Source of the DNA: Heyndrickxia sporothermodurans
GTDB taxonomy: Bacteria; Bacillota; Bacilli; Bacillales; Bacillaceae_C
Assembly (NCBI RefSeq): GCF_016785185.1
Contig: NZ_JAEKDY010000004.1
Direction: 5' to 3' (one strand)
DNA: 64,000 nt
Made by a program: the position numbers and the translations under genes. This document shows, in pieces, positions 1 to 8,389 of the stretch (its first letter is position 1; each line of letters opens with the position of its first letter). The notes below the pieces were generated by a model. The model did not search any database. It had not been told where the DNA came from and was given only the letters and a program-made list of their open reading frames with translations.

Positions 1-117
1 GCTAATTTGCGTTTCACACGATTTTCCGTACGAGGAAAATCGAAGGTAGAAAATGAAATGGGCTTTGCATTAATGGCAGTGAATTTAAGAAAATACACTG
101 CCCAACAACTAAGGTAA
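1..117 (+). mobile_element. IS1182-like transposase, C-terminal fragment cut by window edge
   Basis: The first 38 codons are open to a TAA at 115-117, and the gene begins before the window. The peptide contains VRGKSKVENEMGFALMAVNLRK. This R-G-x-x-K-V-x-x-E-x-G-x-x-x-M-x-x-N-L-R-K ending is what I know from the C-terminus of IS1182-family DDE transposases. A terminator hairpin and a probable IS end follow before the lysC stop. The family call comes from memory of this tail only, and whether the transposase is intact cannot be judged from this window. Confidence 0.72.
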
Positions 118-142
118 TAGAAGAATTACACGTAAAAAAAAG

Positions 143-180
143 AAAAAGGTGAATTTGAGTACACTCAAATTCACCTTTTT
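143..180. terminator. Bidirectional terminator after the transposase
   Basis: An 18-bp perfect inverted repeat (143-160 and 163-180) has a 2-nt loop. It is flanked by A-rich sequence on the left and T-rich sequence on the right, so it can terminate in both directions. It lies inside the IS end and may now also stop lysC transcription, because no other lysC terminator is visible. Confidence 0.75.
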
Positions 181-195
181 CACTATTTGAAGCTA

Positions 196-211
196 GTTAT
201 GTCCCAGCCTC
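196..211. repeat. Probable right terminal inverted repeat of the IS
   Basis: The sequence GTTATGTCCCAGCCTC resembles the ends of IS1182-type elements in Bacillus, which read GAGGCTGGGACATAAC inward. It lies 79 bases after the transposase stop and 11 bases before the lysC stop codon. The left end and any target-site duplication are outside the window, so the boundary is an inference. Confidence 0.5.
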
Positions 212-221
212 TTTCTTTCTT

Positions 222-719
222 TTATTTTACCTCTAGTTCAACCTTCTCAAGCTCAAATGCGGTATGTAGAGCTTGTGTTGCTTCTATCATATATTTTTCT
301 TCTATTACCGTAGATACTTTAATTTCTGATGTACTAACCATTTTTATTTCAATATTATTAATGGATAGAATGTCAAACATTTTAGCGGCAACTCCCGGAT
401 TTGAAATCATCCCTGAACCAATGATTGAGACTTTTGCAAGACCCGATTCATATTCAAAATTATCGAATCCTAAAGATTCTTGATTTTGCTCCAGTATCTC
501 AATCGTATCACGTAAATCATCATTTTTTATTGAAAATGAGAGATAGGCATCTTCCCCTTCCGTTTGATTTTGGATAATAATGTCAACATTAATATTTTGT
601 TTAGCTAATTTTGTGAATATCGTTGATAAGTATTTAAATCCATTTTTTAACCCAAAAATAGTGATTCTCGTAATTTTGTCCTCAAAAGCTACACCACGAA
701 CAATTAAACTTTTTTCCAT
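222..719 (-). CDS. lysC: Internal in-frame start for the aspartokinase beta subunit
   Basis: Within lysC, codon 247 is an ATG (717-719) preceded by GAGGAGG with 8-nt spacing, a better ribosome-binding site than that of the full-length start. In B. subtilis, lysC is known to make a beta subunit from such an internal start, giving an alpha2beta2 enzyme. The product would be 165 residues and start MEKSLIVRGVAF, covering the ACT regulatory domains only. This is nested in the alpha reading frame and is not a separate gene. Confidence 0.65.
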   Translation of the reverse strand: MEKSLIVRGVAFEDKITRITIFGLKNGFKYLSTIFTKLAKQNINVDIIIQNQTEGEDAYLSFSIKNDDLRDTIEILEQNQESLGFDNFEYESGLAKVSIIGSGMISNPGVAAKMFDILSINNIEIKMVSTSEIKVSTVIEEKYMIEATQALHTAFELEKVELEVK

Positions 720-1457
720 TGTTACTTCCTCCTCAATGTTTGTTCCAGGTTCTCTTACTAAGCTCGAACAAACTTCTAACGGTATTTGGTAATTTTTGGC
801 GAATTCGACAGCTCTGGCATGTAAAACCCCCGCTCCAAGATTTGCAAGTTCTAACATTTCATCATAGGAAATTGCGCCTAATTTTCGAGCATGAGGAATA
901 TATCGCGGATCAGAAGTATAAACACCAGTCACATCCGTATAAATTATACATTTCTCAGCTTTCAGCGCTGCGGCTAATGCGACTGCTGTTGTGTCGGATC
1001 CTCCTCTTCCTAATGTGGTAATTTCGCCATTAGTCGTGACACCTTGAAACCCTGCAACAATAACTATTTGATCATTTTGTAATTGGTTCGTAATTTTTTG
1101 TGGATTAATATCAATGATTCGAGCATTGCTATGTACATCTTCTGTTAAGATATTCGCCTGCCAACCTGTGAAGGATATAGACGTATGACCTAGTTCAGCG
1201 AGTGCCATCGATAATAGGGAAATAGTAATTTGTTCACCTGTTGAAAGCAGCATATCCATTTCTCTTTTACTTGGATAGGACGAAATTTCTTTTGAAAGCT
1301 TCACGAGTTGATCCGTTGTTTTTCCCATTGCCGAAACGACAACAACTACTTGATTGCCTTTCTTTTTTTCATCAATAATTCGGTTAGCTGTATTTTTTAT
1401 TCTATTTACATCCCCAACTGAGGTTCCACCAAATTTAAGTACGATTCGCGCCAACAA
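222..1457 (-). CDS. lysC: Aspartokinase, lysine-sensitive type (LysC)
   Basis: Aspartokinase phosphorylates L-aspartate, the first step towards lysine, threonine, methionine and diaminopimelate. The 411-residue protein has the N-terminal kinase motif VLKFGGTSVG, a second kinase motif TTLGRGGSDTTA near residue 150, and two C-terminal ACT regions from about residue 260. Its length fits the Bacillus AKII alpha subunit (about 408). The start is TTG, preceded by AGAAGG at good spacing. A lysine riboswitch lies upstream and fits the lysine-regulated isozyme. The gene's 3' end is 11 bases from the probable IS boundary, but the C-terminus looks complete. Confidence 0.95.
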   Translation of the reverse strand: MLARIVLKFGGTSVGDVNRIKNTANRIIDEKKKGNQVVVVVSAMGKTTDQLVKLSKEISSYPSKREMDMLLSTGEQITISLLSMALAELGHTSISFTGWQANILTEDVHSNARIIDINPQKITNQLQNDQIVIVAGFQGVTTNGEITTLGRGGSDTTAVALAAALKAEKCIIYTDVTGVYTSDPRYIPHARKLGAISYDEMLELANLGAGVLHARAVEFAKNYQIPLEVCSSLVREPGTNIEEEVTMEKSLIVRGVAFEDKITRITIFGLKNGFKYLSTIFTKLAKQNINVDIIIQNQTEGEDAYLSFSIKNDDLRDTIEILEQNQESLGFDNFEYESGLAKVSIIGSGMISNPGVAAKMFDILSINNIEIKMVSTSEIKVSTVIEEKYMIEATQALHTAFELEKVELEVK

Positions 1458-1515
1458 TTTTCGCCTTCTTTCAAAATTATGTTTTTACTGCTACTCGCCT
1501 ATTTCGCATAAAAAA

Positions 1516-1541
1516 AGCAATGAGATACCTATCTCATTGCT
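1516..1541 (-). terminator. Intrinsic terminator of the lysine riboswitch
   Basis: An 11-bp stem AGCAATGAGAT/ATCTCATTGCT is followed on the minus strand by a run of seven T. It lies between the aptamer and the lysC start and is the expected lysine-induced terminator. Confidence 0.9.
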
Positions 1542-1542
1542 T

Positions 1543-1755
1543 TAGGAGACGTAATATACAGATTACGAATAGCCTTATGCGAGATAGCTCTCCAAGATGT
1601 ACCACACATCTTGACAGTCCAGCATTTCTTAAATGCTTAGACCAGCAAAAACAGGAATGAGCCTTGTTTTTGCTTCGGCAAAACTCCCTTTCAAAGCTTT
1701 TCATCGAATCTCATACTTCTCCAAGCCTCTACTCTTTAGTTTCGCACCTCTACCC
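1543..1755 (-). promoter_or_regulatory. Lysine riboswitch (L-box) upstream of lysC
   Basis: Read on the minus strand the leader contains the conserved L-box pieces in order: GGTAGAGGTGCG near 1755, a GAGTAG block, GGGAGTTTTGCCGAAGC near 1680, GCTGGTCTAAGC, and GGACTGTCAAGATG near 1610. A terminator stem follows immediately. By family knowledge the aptamer binds lysine and terminates lysC transcription when lysine is abundant. This accounts for the whole uvrC-lysC gap apart from the promoter. Confidence 0.93.
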
Positions 1756-1791
1756 TTATTTTAAAATAAAAGTTAGATTTAATTTTAAGTC

Positions 1792-1820
1792 ATTATAACA
1801 CATTAAAATTTACTTGACTA
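1792..1820 (-). promoter_or_regulatory. Sigma-A promoter of the lysC leader
   Basis: TATAAT (complement of 1792-1797) lies 17 bases from TAGTCA (complement of 1815-1820). The start site would lie some 30 bases upstream of the first conserved L-box element. The -10 is perfect and the -35 matches 4 of 6. Confidence 0.65.
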
Positions 1821-1844
1821 TCCTTACTTTCCACAGTTTTCAAA

Positions 1845-3620
1845 TTATTGTGCATCTAGCTTTTCTTTCAATGCTTTCGCTGATGCTTGTGGGATGCCAA
1901 GTTCTAAAAACTCTTCGATTGGTGCCTCTTTCATTTTTTTCATTGATCCAAAATGGCGAAGTAACTGTTTCTTTCTTTTCGGACCTATTCCTGCAATGTC
2001 ATCTAACATCGATTGAAACGCATTTTTGCCTCTAAGCTGACGGTGGAATGTAATTGCAAATCGATGAACCTCATCTTGAATTCTTTGTAAAAGGTAGAAT
2101 TCTTGACTGTTTCTTGCAAGTGGTACAATCTCCAATGGATTCCCAGACAATAGTTGCGAGGTTTTATGTTTTTCATCCTTTGCCAATCCGGCTAGCGGGA
2201 TCGTTAACCCAAGTTCATTTTCTAAAATATCCCGTGCCGCTTCTATTTGACCTTTACCACCATCAATAATGATCAAATCGGGAAGCGGCAGCTCCTCACG
2301 CAATGCCCTGCCATATCTTCTTCTAACGACTTCTCTCATCGATTCATAGTCATCCGGACCTTGAACTGTTTTTATTTTATACTTTCGATACTCTTTCTTT
2401 TCCGGCTTTCCATCAACAAATACAACCATTGCAGAAACTGGATTTGTTCCTTGAATATTCGAATTATCAAAAGCCTCAATGCGATGTGGCGTATAAATAC
2501 CCATTGCTTCGCCAAGATTTTCGACCGCTTTAATTGTCCGTTCTTCATCACGTTCGATTAAGGCAAATTTTTCTTTTAAAGCGACGGCTGCATTTTTTTC
2601 GGCCAGCTTTATTAATTCTCTTTTTTGTCCCCTTTTTGGTTGAATCACTTTTGTTTCTAATAATTGATTTGCTAGATCTGAATCTACTTTTTCCGGTAGT
2701 AAAACTTCTTTAGGTTTAAAGTGATTCGGCATTAAATAAAATTGTCCGAGGAAGGATAAAAATTCCTCTTCCGGTTCATCATAAAAAGGAAACAGTGAAA
2801 CATCCCGTTCAATTAGCTTTCCTTGACGGATAAAAAAGACTTGAACACACATCCACCCTTTATCAACAGCAAAACCAAATACATCTCTATCTGTGAAATC
2901 ATTCATGGTGATTTTTTGTTTTTCCATTGTCGTTTCAATATTGATGATTTGGTCTCTATATTCTTTTGCTCGTTCAAATTCTAAGTTTTCGGCAGCATCT
3001 TCCATCTTTTTCGTAAGCTCTTGTTTTATTTCTTTATAACCGCCATTTAAAAATCGGGTAATGTCATCCACTATTTCTTTATATGTTTCTTCCTTTACTT
3101 CATTCACACACGGTGCAAGGCATTGTCCTAAGTGATAATACAAACAAACGCGATCAGGCAATGTTGAGCATTTTCTGAGAGGGTAAATACGATCTAATAA
3201 TTTCTTTGTTTCATTTGCTGCTTGAACATTCGGGTAAGGGCCAAAGTATTTGCCCTTATCACGTTTTACTTTTCTTGTCGTTATCAATTTAGGATGTCGT
3301 TCATGTGTCAGTTTAATATAAGGATAACTTTTATCATCTTTTAACATGACATTGTATTTTGGGTCGTGCTTTTTAATTAGATTGATTTCTAAGATGAGTG
3401 CTTCAATATTAGATGAAGTAATTATATATTCAAAGTCTTCAATTTCACTGACAAGCCTTTGTGTTTTCCCATCATGTGAGCCAGTAAAATAGGATCTCAC
3501 ACGATTTTTTAATATTTTCGCCTTCCCAACATAGATGATTGTCCCTTGTCTGTCTTTCATTAAATAGCAGCCTGGCTGATCGGGAAGGATTGCTAATTTA
3601 TTTTTAATTCTTTCATTCAT
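1845..3620 (-). CDS. uvrC: Excinuclease ABC subunit C (UvrC)
   Basis: UvrC makes the two incisions around a lesion in nucleotide excision repair after UvrAB recognition. The 591 residues show the GIY-YIG nuclease at 12-90 (PGCYLMKD ... IIYVGKAK), the Cys cluster around 150-170, a UVR domain near 200-235 (LEFERAKEYRDQI), the RNase H-like endonuclease in the middle-C region with DNSNIQGTNPVSAMV, and a C-terminal helix-hairpin-helix (IAGIGPKRKKQLL). Length is normal for the family. It lies between trxA and lysC as in B. subtilis. Confidence 0.97.
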   Translation of the reverse strand: MNERIKNKLAILPDQPGCYLMKDRQGTIIYVGKAKILKNRVRSYFTGSHDGKTQRLVSEIEDFEYIITSSNIEALILEINLIKKHDPKYNVMLKDDKSYPYIKLTHERHPKLITTRKVKRDKGKYFGPYPNVQAANETKKLLDRIYPLRKCSTLPDRVCLYYHLGQCLAPCVNEVKEETYKEIVDDITRFLNGGYKEIKQELTKKMEDAAENLEFERAKEYRDQIINIETTMEKQKITMNDFTDRDVFGFAVDKGWMCVQVFFIRQGKLIERDVSLFPFYDEPEEEFLSFLGQFYLMPNHFKPKEVLLPEKVDSDLANQLLETKVIQPKRGQKRELIKLAEKNAAVALKEKFALIERDEERTIKAVENLGEAMGIYTPHRIEAFDNSNIQGTNPVSAMVVFVDGKPEKKEYRKYKIKTVQGPDDYESMREVVRRRYGRALREELPLPDLIIIDGGKGQIEAARDILENELGLTIPLAGLAKDEKHKTSQLLSGNPLEIVPLARNSQEFYLLQRIQDEVHRFAITFHRQLRGKNAFQSMLDDIAGIGPKRKKQLLRHFGSMKKMKEAPIEEFLELGIPQASAKALKEKLDAQ

Positions 3621-3693
3621 ACTTTTTACCCCTTTTTCAATATCGATGGGTTATTTTTGGAATGTGGAATAGGTGGGGAGAAATTGTTTAAAA

Positions 3694-3719
3694 AATCCGA
3701 GTCGATGTAGACTCGGATT
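3694..3719 (-). terminator. trxA terminator
   Basis: The 10-bp stem AATCCGAGTC/GACTCGGATT has a 6-nt loop and is followed on the minus strand by TTTTTT. It lies just after the trxA stop and before uvrC. Confidence 0.85.
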
Positions 3720-3726
3720 ATATTTA

Positions 3727-4041
3727 TTAAAGATGTTTGTTCACTAATTCAACTAATGCTTCTTTTGGTTGGTAGCCGATTACTTTATCTACTTCTTGGC
3801 CATCTTTCATTAAGATGAGTGTTGGGATACTCATTACGCCGTATTTACTTGCAGTTTCTTGGTTTTCATCAACATCAAGTTTAACGATTTTGACTTTATC
3901 TCCCATTTCACTATCTAATTCTTCAAGTACCGGTGCAATCATTTTACATGGTCCACACCATGTAGCCCAAAAATCTGTTAGTACTAATCCTTCAGAAGTT
4001 TCTGAAGAAAAATTTTGATCAGTTGCATGTGTAATTGCCAT
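3727..4041 (-). CDS. trxA: Thioredoxin
   Basis: This is a cytoplasmic dithiol-disulfide reductant that serves ribonucleotide reductase and general thiol homeostasis. The 104 residues match the family length. The active site WCGPCK lies at residues 28-33, and the cis-proline loop follows in VMSIPTLILM. The start is set by TAGGAGG 9 bases upstream of ATG. A plausible promoter (TAGCAT-N17-TATACT on the minus strand near 4105) and its own terminator suggest it can be expressed alone. Confidence 0.97.
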   Translation of the reverse strand: MAITHATDQNFSSETSEGLVLTDFWATWCGPCKMIAPVLEELDSEMGDKVKIVKLDVDENQETASKYGVMSIPTLILMKDGQEVDKVIGYQPKEALVELVNKHL

Positions 4042-4176
4042 TGAATTACAACCTCCTATGAAAACTATATTACAAATTCTAACGCAAGTATAACATCGTT
4101 CTTTTTCATATGCTAATGATTTGTTTCTATTTTAAACTTCCCACAACTTTTTTTGTTATGCATATTCCTAAATGGA

Positions 4177-6363
4177 TTATATTCTTATATTTTTTAACCT
4201 TAGTGAATTTAAAACAACGGAAACAGAGCTAAAAGCCATCGTTGCACTTGCAAACCATGGGGGCAATACACCCGTTATAGCAAGTGGGATACTAATAATA
4301 TTATAAATAAACGCCCACACGAAATTTTGCTTAACATTCAACATTGTTTTTTTGCTAATAATAATCGCATCGGCTATTCGATTTAAATCATTGTTTAACA
4401 ATGTTATGTCACCGGAATCAACGGCAATATCTGATCCATTCCCCATTGCCATCCCTATATTTGCAACTGTTAGTGCGGGTGCATCATTAATTCCATCACC
4501 CACCATGATTACACCTTGTCCTTTATTTTGATAATTTTTGATTAACTCCGCTTTCATTTGCGGAGTAACTTCAGCTTGAAAATGCTCAATTCCAGCTTTT
4601 TTCGCTACTAATTTTGCTGTGTTTTTATTATCACCAGATAGCATCGATACGGAAAGCCCCAACTTTTTTAGTCTTGCTATTGCCTTTTCAGAAGTATCCT
4701 TCATTTCATCTGCGACTGCAATCATTCCTTGAATCTGCTCCTCCATTGAAACAAGGACAACGGTTTTCCCTTCGTCCTCCAGTCCCTTAACATCTTTTTC
4801 AATATCCTTGAATGTACTATTTCCTTGTTTTTTAAAATACGAGGGGTTCGCAATGACAATTTGTTTTCCATCTACAGTTGCTTTAACTCCATGACCCGGA
4901 ATTGTTGTTGCGCTCCCAATATTCGGGATTAAATCCACCCGTTTTTCGACCTCTTTAACAATCGCTTTTGCAATTGGGTGGTTCGTGTTTTTTTCTATTG
5001 CTCCAATTAATTGGAGAAATAGTTTTTCTTCTAAATTTCGCACCATTATATCTGTAACTGCTGGTTCACCTTTTGTAATTGTTCCTGTCTTATCAAGGAC
5101 AACCATGTTGTTTTTTGAAAGGAGTTCAATCATTTTCCCCTCTTTAAAAAGGATACCTAATTGGGCAGCTCTTCCGCTTCCAACCATTATTGATGTTGGG
5201 GTTGCCAATCCTAATGCACAAGGACAAGAAATAATTAATACAGCTATCGCTTTCTCAATTGCATCTCCCATCTGTCCAGGATTTAAATTTACGTACCATA
5301 ATAAAAAGGTTGCAATCGCAATGATGATAACGATAGGAACAAAAATTCCGGTAAATTTATCCGCAATATGTTGGATGGGTGGCTTGGAAATTTGAGCTTC
5401 TTCTACAATTCCAATAATTTTTGATAGAATTGTTTCTGATTCTTTTTTCGTTGCTTTTATTTTCAATACGCCATTTTCATTGATCGTTCCAGAATAAACA
5501 TTATTACCAATACTTTTTTCAACCGGAATGCTTTCCCCTGTTAACATTGCTTCATTAACTGTTGATGTCCCTTCAACAACCTGTCCATCAATTGGAATTT
5601 TTTCACCCGGTTTAACGAGTAGTACATCACCTGGAACAATTTGATGGATAAACGTTTCCGATTCTTCCCCGTTCTCGTACTTTATTGCTGACTTTACTTG
5701 TAATTGATTCAGCTTTTTTATTGCATCCATTGTCTTTCTCTTCGTTTTAGCTTCCATTAATTTTCCTAATAAAACAAACGTAATGATTAAAACACTCGTT
5801 TCATAATGGAGCCCATTATTATTTGATGGTGTAAATGTTAAGAAGTGACTATAAAAATAAGCGGCAGTGGTACTTAAGACTACCAATACATCCATATTTG
5901 CCTGTCGATTTTTAATTGCACTCCATGCTCCTTCATAAAAAGGATAAGCAATAATAAATTGGACAGGTGTGGCGAGTGTTAGTTGAAACAAAGGATTTAG
6001 AAAAATCTCCGGAATTGGTATAAATGAAAGATTCATATGTGACAACATTGTCCAAATTAGTGGGATTGAAAGAATCGCGGAGATGATAAATTTCCACGTT
6101 AACCGAACCATTTCCTTTCTTTTTGATTCGGTAGAATGACTTGTATTTCTGGAAATAATCGGTTCAAATCCAATTTTTTTTATTTTATTTAAGATTTGAA
6201 GTTTACTTGTTTGATTAGGGTCAAACATCACTCTTCCTTTTTCGGTTGCTAAATTAACATTAACTTTTAGTACGCCGTCCATTTTCGTAACTACTTTTTC
6301 GATTCTCGTTGCGCATGCACTACAATGCATCCCTTTAATATCTATTTGCATTGATTCAACCAT
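4177..6363 (-). CDS. copA: Copper-translocating P1B-type ATPase (CopA-like)
   Basis: This is an integral membrane pump moving Cu(I) at the cost of ATP. It has one N-terminal metal-binding domain with GMHCSAC, the intramembrane SCPCALGLATP copper site, the phosphorylation loop DKTGTITKGEP, the P1B-specific TNHPIAKAI (HP motif), and the hinge GDGINDAPAL. About eight hydrophobic segments are visible. At about 728 residues it is shorter than the two-domain B. subtilis CopA (about 802) because it carries only one CxxC domain. ATG at 6363 is preferred over GTG at 6372 because GGGTGA precedes it. The gene follows ctaG by about 50 bases, which suggests one operon. No csoR or copZ is adjacent. Confidence 0.9.
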   Translation of the reverse strand: MVESMQIDIKGMHCSACATRIEKVVTKMDGVLKVNVNLATEKGRVMFDPNQTSKLQILNKIKKIGFEPIISRNTSHSTESKRKEMVRLTWKFIISAILSIPLIWTMLSHMNLSFIPIPEIFLNPLFQLTLATPVQFIIAYPFYEGAWSAIKNRQANMDVLVVLSTTAAYFYSHFLTFTPSNNNGLHYETSVLIITFVLLGKLMEAKTKRKTMDAIKKLNQLQVKSAIKYENGEESETFIHQIVPGDVLLVKPGEKIPIDGQVVEGTSTVNEAMLTGESIPVEKSIGNNVYSGTINENGVLKIKATKKESETILSKIIGIVEEAQISKPPIQHIADKFTGIFVPIVIIIAIATFLLWYVNLNPGQMGDAIEKAIAVLIISCPCALGLATPTSIMVGSGRAAQLGILFKEGKMIELLSKNNMVVLDKTGTITKGEPAVTDIMVRNLEEKLFLQLIGAIEKNTNHPIAKAIVKEVEKRVDLIPNIGSATTIPGHGVKATVDGKQIVIANPSYFKKQGNSTFKDIEKDVKGLEDEGKTVVLVSMEEQIQGMIAVADEMKDTSEKAIARLKKLGLSVSMLSGDNKNTAKLVAKKAGIEHFQAEVTPQMKAELIKNYQNKGQGVIMVGDGINDAPALTVANIGMAMGNGSDIAVDSGDITLLNNDLNRIADAIIISKKTMLNVKQNFVWAFIYNIISIPLAITGVLPPWFASATMAFSSVSVVLNSLRLKNIRI

Positions 6364-6419
6364 ACATTTCACCCAACTTTAGCCCATATTTATTACTAGT
6401 TTATTTTTATAAATATGGA

Positions 6420-7226
6420 CTAGAACCGTCGTTTAAAAAAGAAATCGATGATACATATCGTTTCCTGCTTATTCATTTCTAACTTTGCCAAACTTCTTGC
6501 GCATAGAAAACTAGATTTATGAATAAAAAACATAAGAATTCCGGCAATTTGTTGATCAAGTTGGATGTCTATCATTGGTTTAAAAAATTCAACATTTATA
6601 CTTGGTGGAATACATAAATTGATCATTTGGTTCAGTAAGGGGTTAGTCTCTTGAACAGGAAGCATGATTAACAAAAGGCAAGCTGGTGTAATAAGCCACA
6701 CATTAATCTTTTTATAAGAAGCTTCAAAACAAATATTTTGCTGTTTTTTTGAGAATATATATGGTGCCCACTTTAGCAAGGCAAGGATGAATAAAATCCA
6801 TATGGATAGATCGTGATAAATTTTGTGAGAAGTGATAAAGGTAAAAACAACGGGAAGATGGTAAATATATAGGAAAAAGGAAAAGAGAATGATAAAAAAA
6901 TAAGAATCTATTTTTATATGCTTTAGTAATGAATGGCTTACCTTTTGATAAAATGTTGTTGTCATTCCTAGTAAAAGGAACTGAGGAACAATAAAATATA
7001 ATAGACTAATTTGTAGCATATGGGTTGTGAATGTCAAATGACTAATTGTACGAAGAGGAGAACCTTGTAATAAATACAATAGAATCATTCCACCACTAAA
7101 AAGGATGAACTGATTTAGCTGCCTTTTTCCTGTAAAAAAATAGGAAAGTCCAATAATTAAAACACAAATAATAAGAAAAGGAATATTCCATTTTAATTGT
7201 TGGGAAATCATCATTTGATAGGTCAA
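6420..7226 (-). CDS. ctaG: CtaG-like cytochrome c oxidase assembly membrane protein
   Basis: A polytopic membrane protein of about 268 residues with some seven hydrophobic segments. The stretch SPLRTISHLTFTTHMLQISLLYF followed by PQFLLLGM resembles the CtaG (caa3 oxidase assembly) family. CtaG is thought to help form the CuB site of caa3-type oxidase, so a copper ATPase directly downstream makes sense. The reading frame is open to a TTG at 7250, but AAGGGAGGG (7237-7245) points to the TTG at 7226 as the start. B. subtilis CtaG is about 297 residues and lies in the cta operon, so this is either a relocated copy or a paralogue. Family call is moderate. Confidence 0.7.
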   Translation of the reverse strand: MTYQMMISQQLKWNIPFLIICVLIIGLSYFFTGKRQLNQFILFSGGMILLYLLQGSPLRTISHLTFTTHMLQISLLYFIVPQFLLLGMTTTFYQKVSHSLLKHIKIDSYFFIILFSFFLYIYHLPVVFTFITSHKIYHDLSIWILFILALLKWAPYIFSKKQQNICFEASYKKINVWLITPACLLLIMLPVQETNPLLNQMINLCIPPSINVEFFKPMIDIQLDQQIAGILMFFIHKSSFLCARSLAKLEMNKQETICIIDFFFKRRF

Positions 7227-7310
7227 TCTTGCTAATCCCTCCCTTAACAAAACACCTTCCTTTCTATTTTATTGAACAAGTATTGTCCTAGATTACGAAA
7301 AAATAAAAAA

Positions 7311-7335
7311 CAGAGAAAGAAAAATTCTTTCTCTG
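7311..7335 (-). terminator. etfA operon terminator
   Basis: An 11-bp perfect stem CAGAGAAAGAA/TTCTTTCTCTG has a 3-nt loop and a T-rich tail on the minus strand. It ends the fadR-fadB-etfB-etfA transcription unit before ctaG. Confidence 0.8.
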
Positions 7336-7349
7336 CCAAGTGTTATTTA

Positions 7350-8330
7350 TTATGAAGATGCTACTTTTAATTTTTTGAATTCCTCTGTTAGCATTGGTAC
7401 AACCTCGAACAAATCTCCTACAATCCCATAATCGGCTACTTTGAAGATATTCGCTTCAGGATCTTTATTAATGGCAACAATCACTTTCGAGTTAGACATT
7501 CCAGCTAAATGTTGAATAGCTCCTGAAATACCACATGCAATATACAAATCTGGAGTAACTACTTTACCTGTTTGGCCGATTTGTAAGGAATAATCGCAAT
7601 AATCTGCGTCACATGCACCACGTGAAGCACCAATTGCACCACCAAGTACATTCGCTAATTCTTTTAATGGTTCGAAACCATCTGCACTCTTAACTCCACG
7701 TCCCCCAGCAATGACAACCTTTGCTTCTGATAAGTCAACACCTTCACTCGCTTTACGTACAACTTCTTTAATAATTGTACGAAGATCTTTAATTTCGGCT
7801 GTGACTTTACTAACATCACCAGTCCTGGACTCATCCTTTTCTAAAGGTGCAATGTTATTCGGACGAACGGTTGCAAAGATCACTCCGTCAGTAACAATTT
7901 TCTTTTCAAATGCCTTTCCGGAATAAATTGGTCTAGTAAAAACTAAATTTCCACCAGCAACCTCCACATCAGTAGCATCTGAAATTAATCCTGTTTCTAA
8001 TTTACTTGCGATTTTTGGTGATAAATCTTTTCCAAGCGCTGTATGGCCAAATACGATTCCATCAGGTTTTTCGGAATCAACTACAGCCATAAAAGCTTGA
8101 GAAAAACCGTCTGAAGAGTATTGACTTAATTTTTCATCTTCAACAACAACAACACGATCGGCACCGTATTGGATTAGTTCTTGTCCTAAAGCGTTTACAT
8201 TATCACCTAATAAAACAGCAACTACTTCTCCACCTTCAGCAACCGTTTTTCCTGCTGCGATAGCTTCAAAAGAAACATTACGTAATGATCCTTCACGAAC
8301 TTCTCCCAGTACTAACACTTTTCTAGCCAT
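7350..8330 (-). CDS. etfA: Electron transfer flavoprotein, alpha subunit
   Basis: With EtfB it forms the FAD-carrying heterodimer that takes electrons from acyl-CoA dehydrogenases during beta-oxidation. At 326 residues it has the normal length. The C-terminal FAD-binding domain is recognisable by GASRGACDADYCDYSLQIGQTG and LYIACGISGAIQHLAGM. AGGAGG precedes the ATG. It is the last gene of the fadR-fadB-etfB-etfA cluster. Confidence 0.97.
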   Translation of the reverse strand: MARKVLVLGEVREGSLRNVSFEAIAAGKTVAEGGEVVAVLLGDNVNALGQELIQYGADRVVVVEDEKLSQYSSDGFSQAFMAVVDSEKPDGIVFGHTALGKDLSPKIASKLETGLISDATDVEVAGGNLVFTRPIYSGKAFEKKIVTDGVIFATVRPNNIAPLEKDESRTGDVSKVTAEIKDLRTIIKEVVRKASEGVDLSEAKVVIAGGRGVKSADGFEPLKELANVLGGAIGASRGACDADYCDYSLQIGQTGKVVTPDLYIACGISGAIQHLAGMSNSKVIVAINKDPEANIFKVADYGIVGDLFEVVPMLTEEFKKLKVASS

Positions 8331-8389
8331 TTGAATTACCTCCTGTAAGTGAACATAGATTGGTCAATTGTTTGAAACTAAATTGAAAA

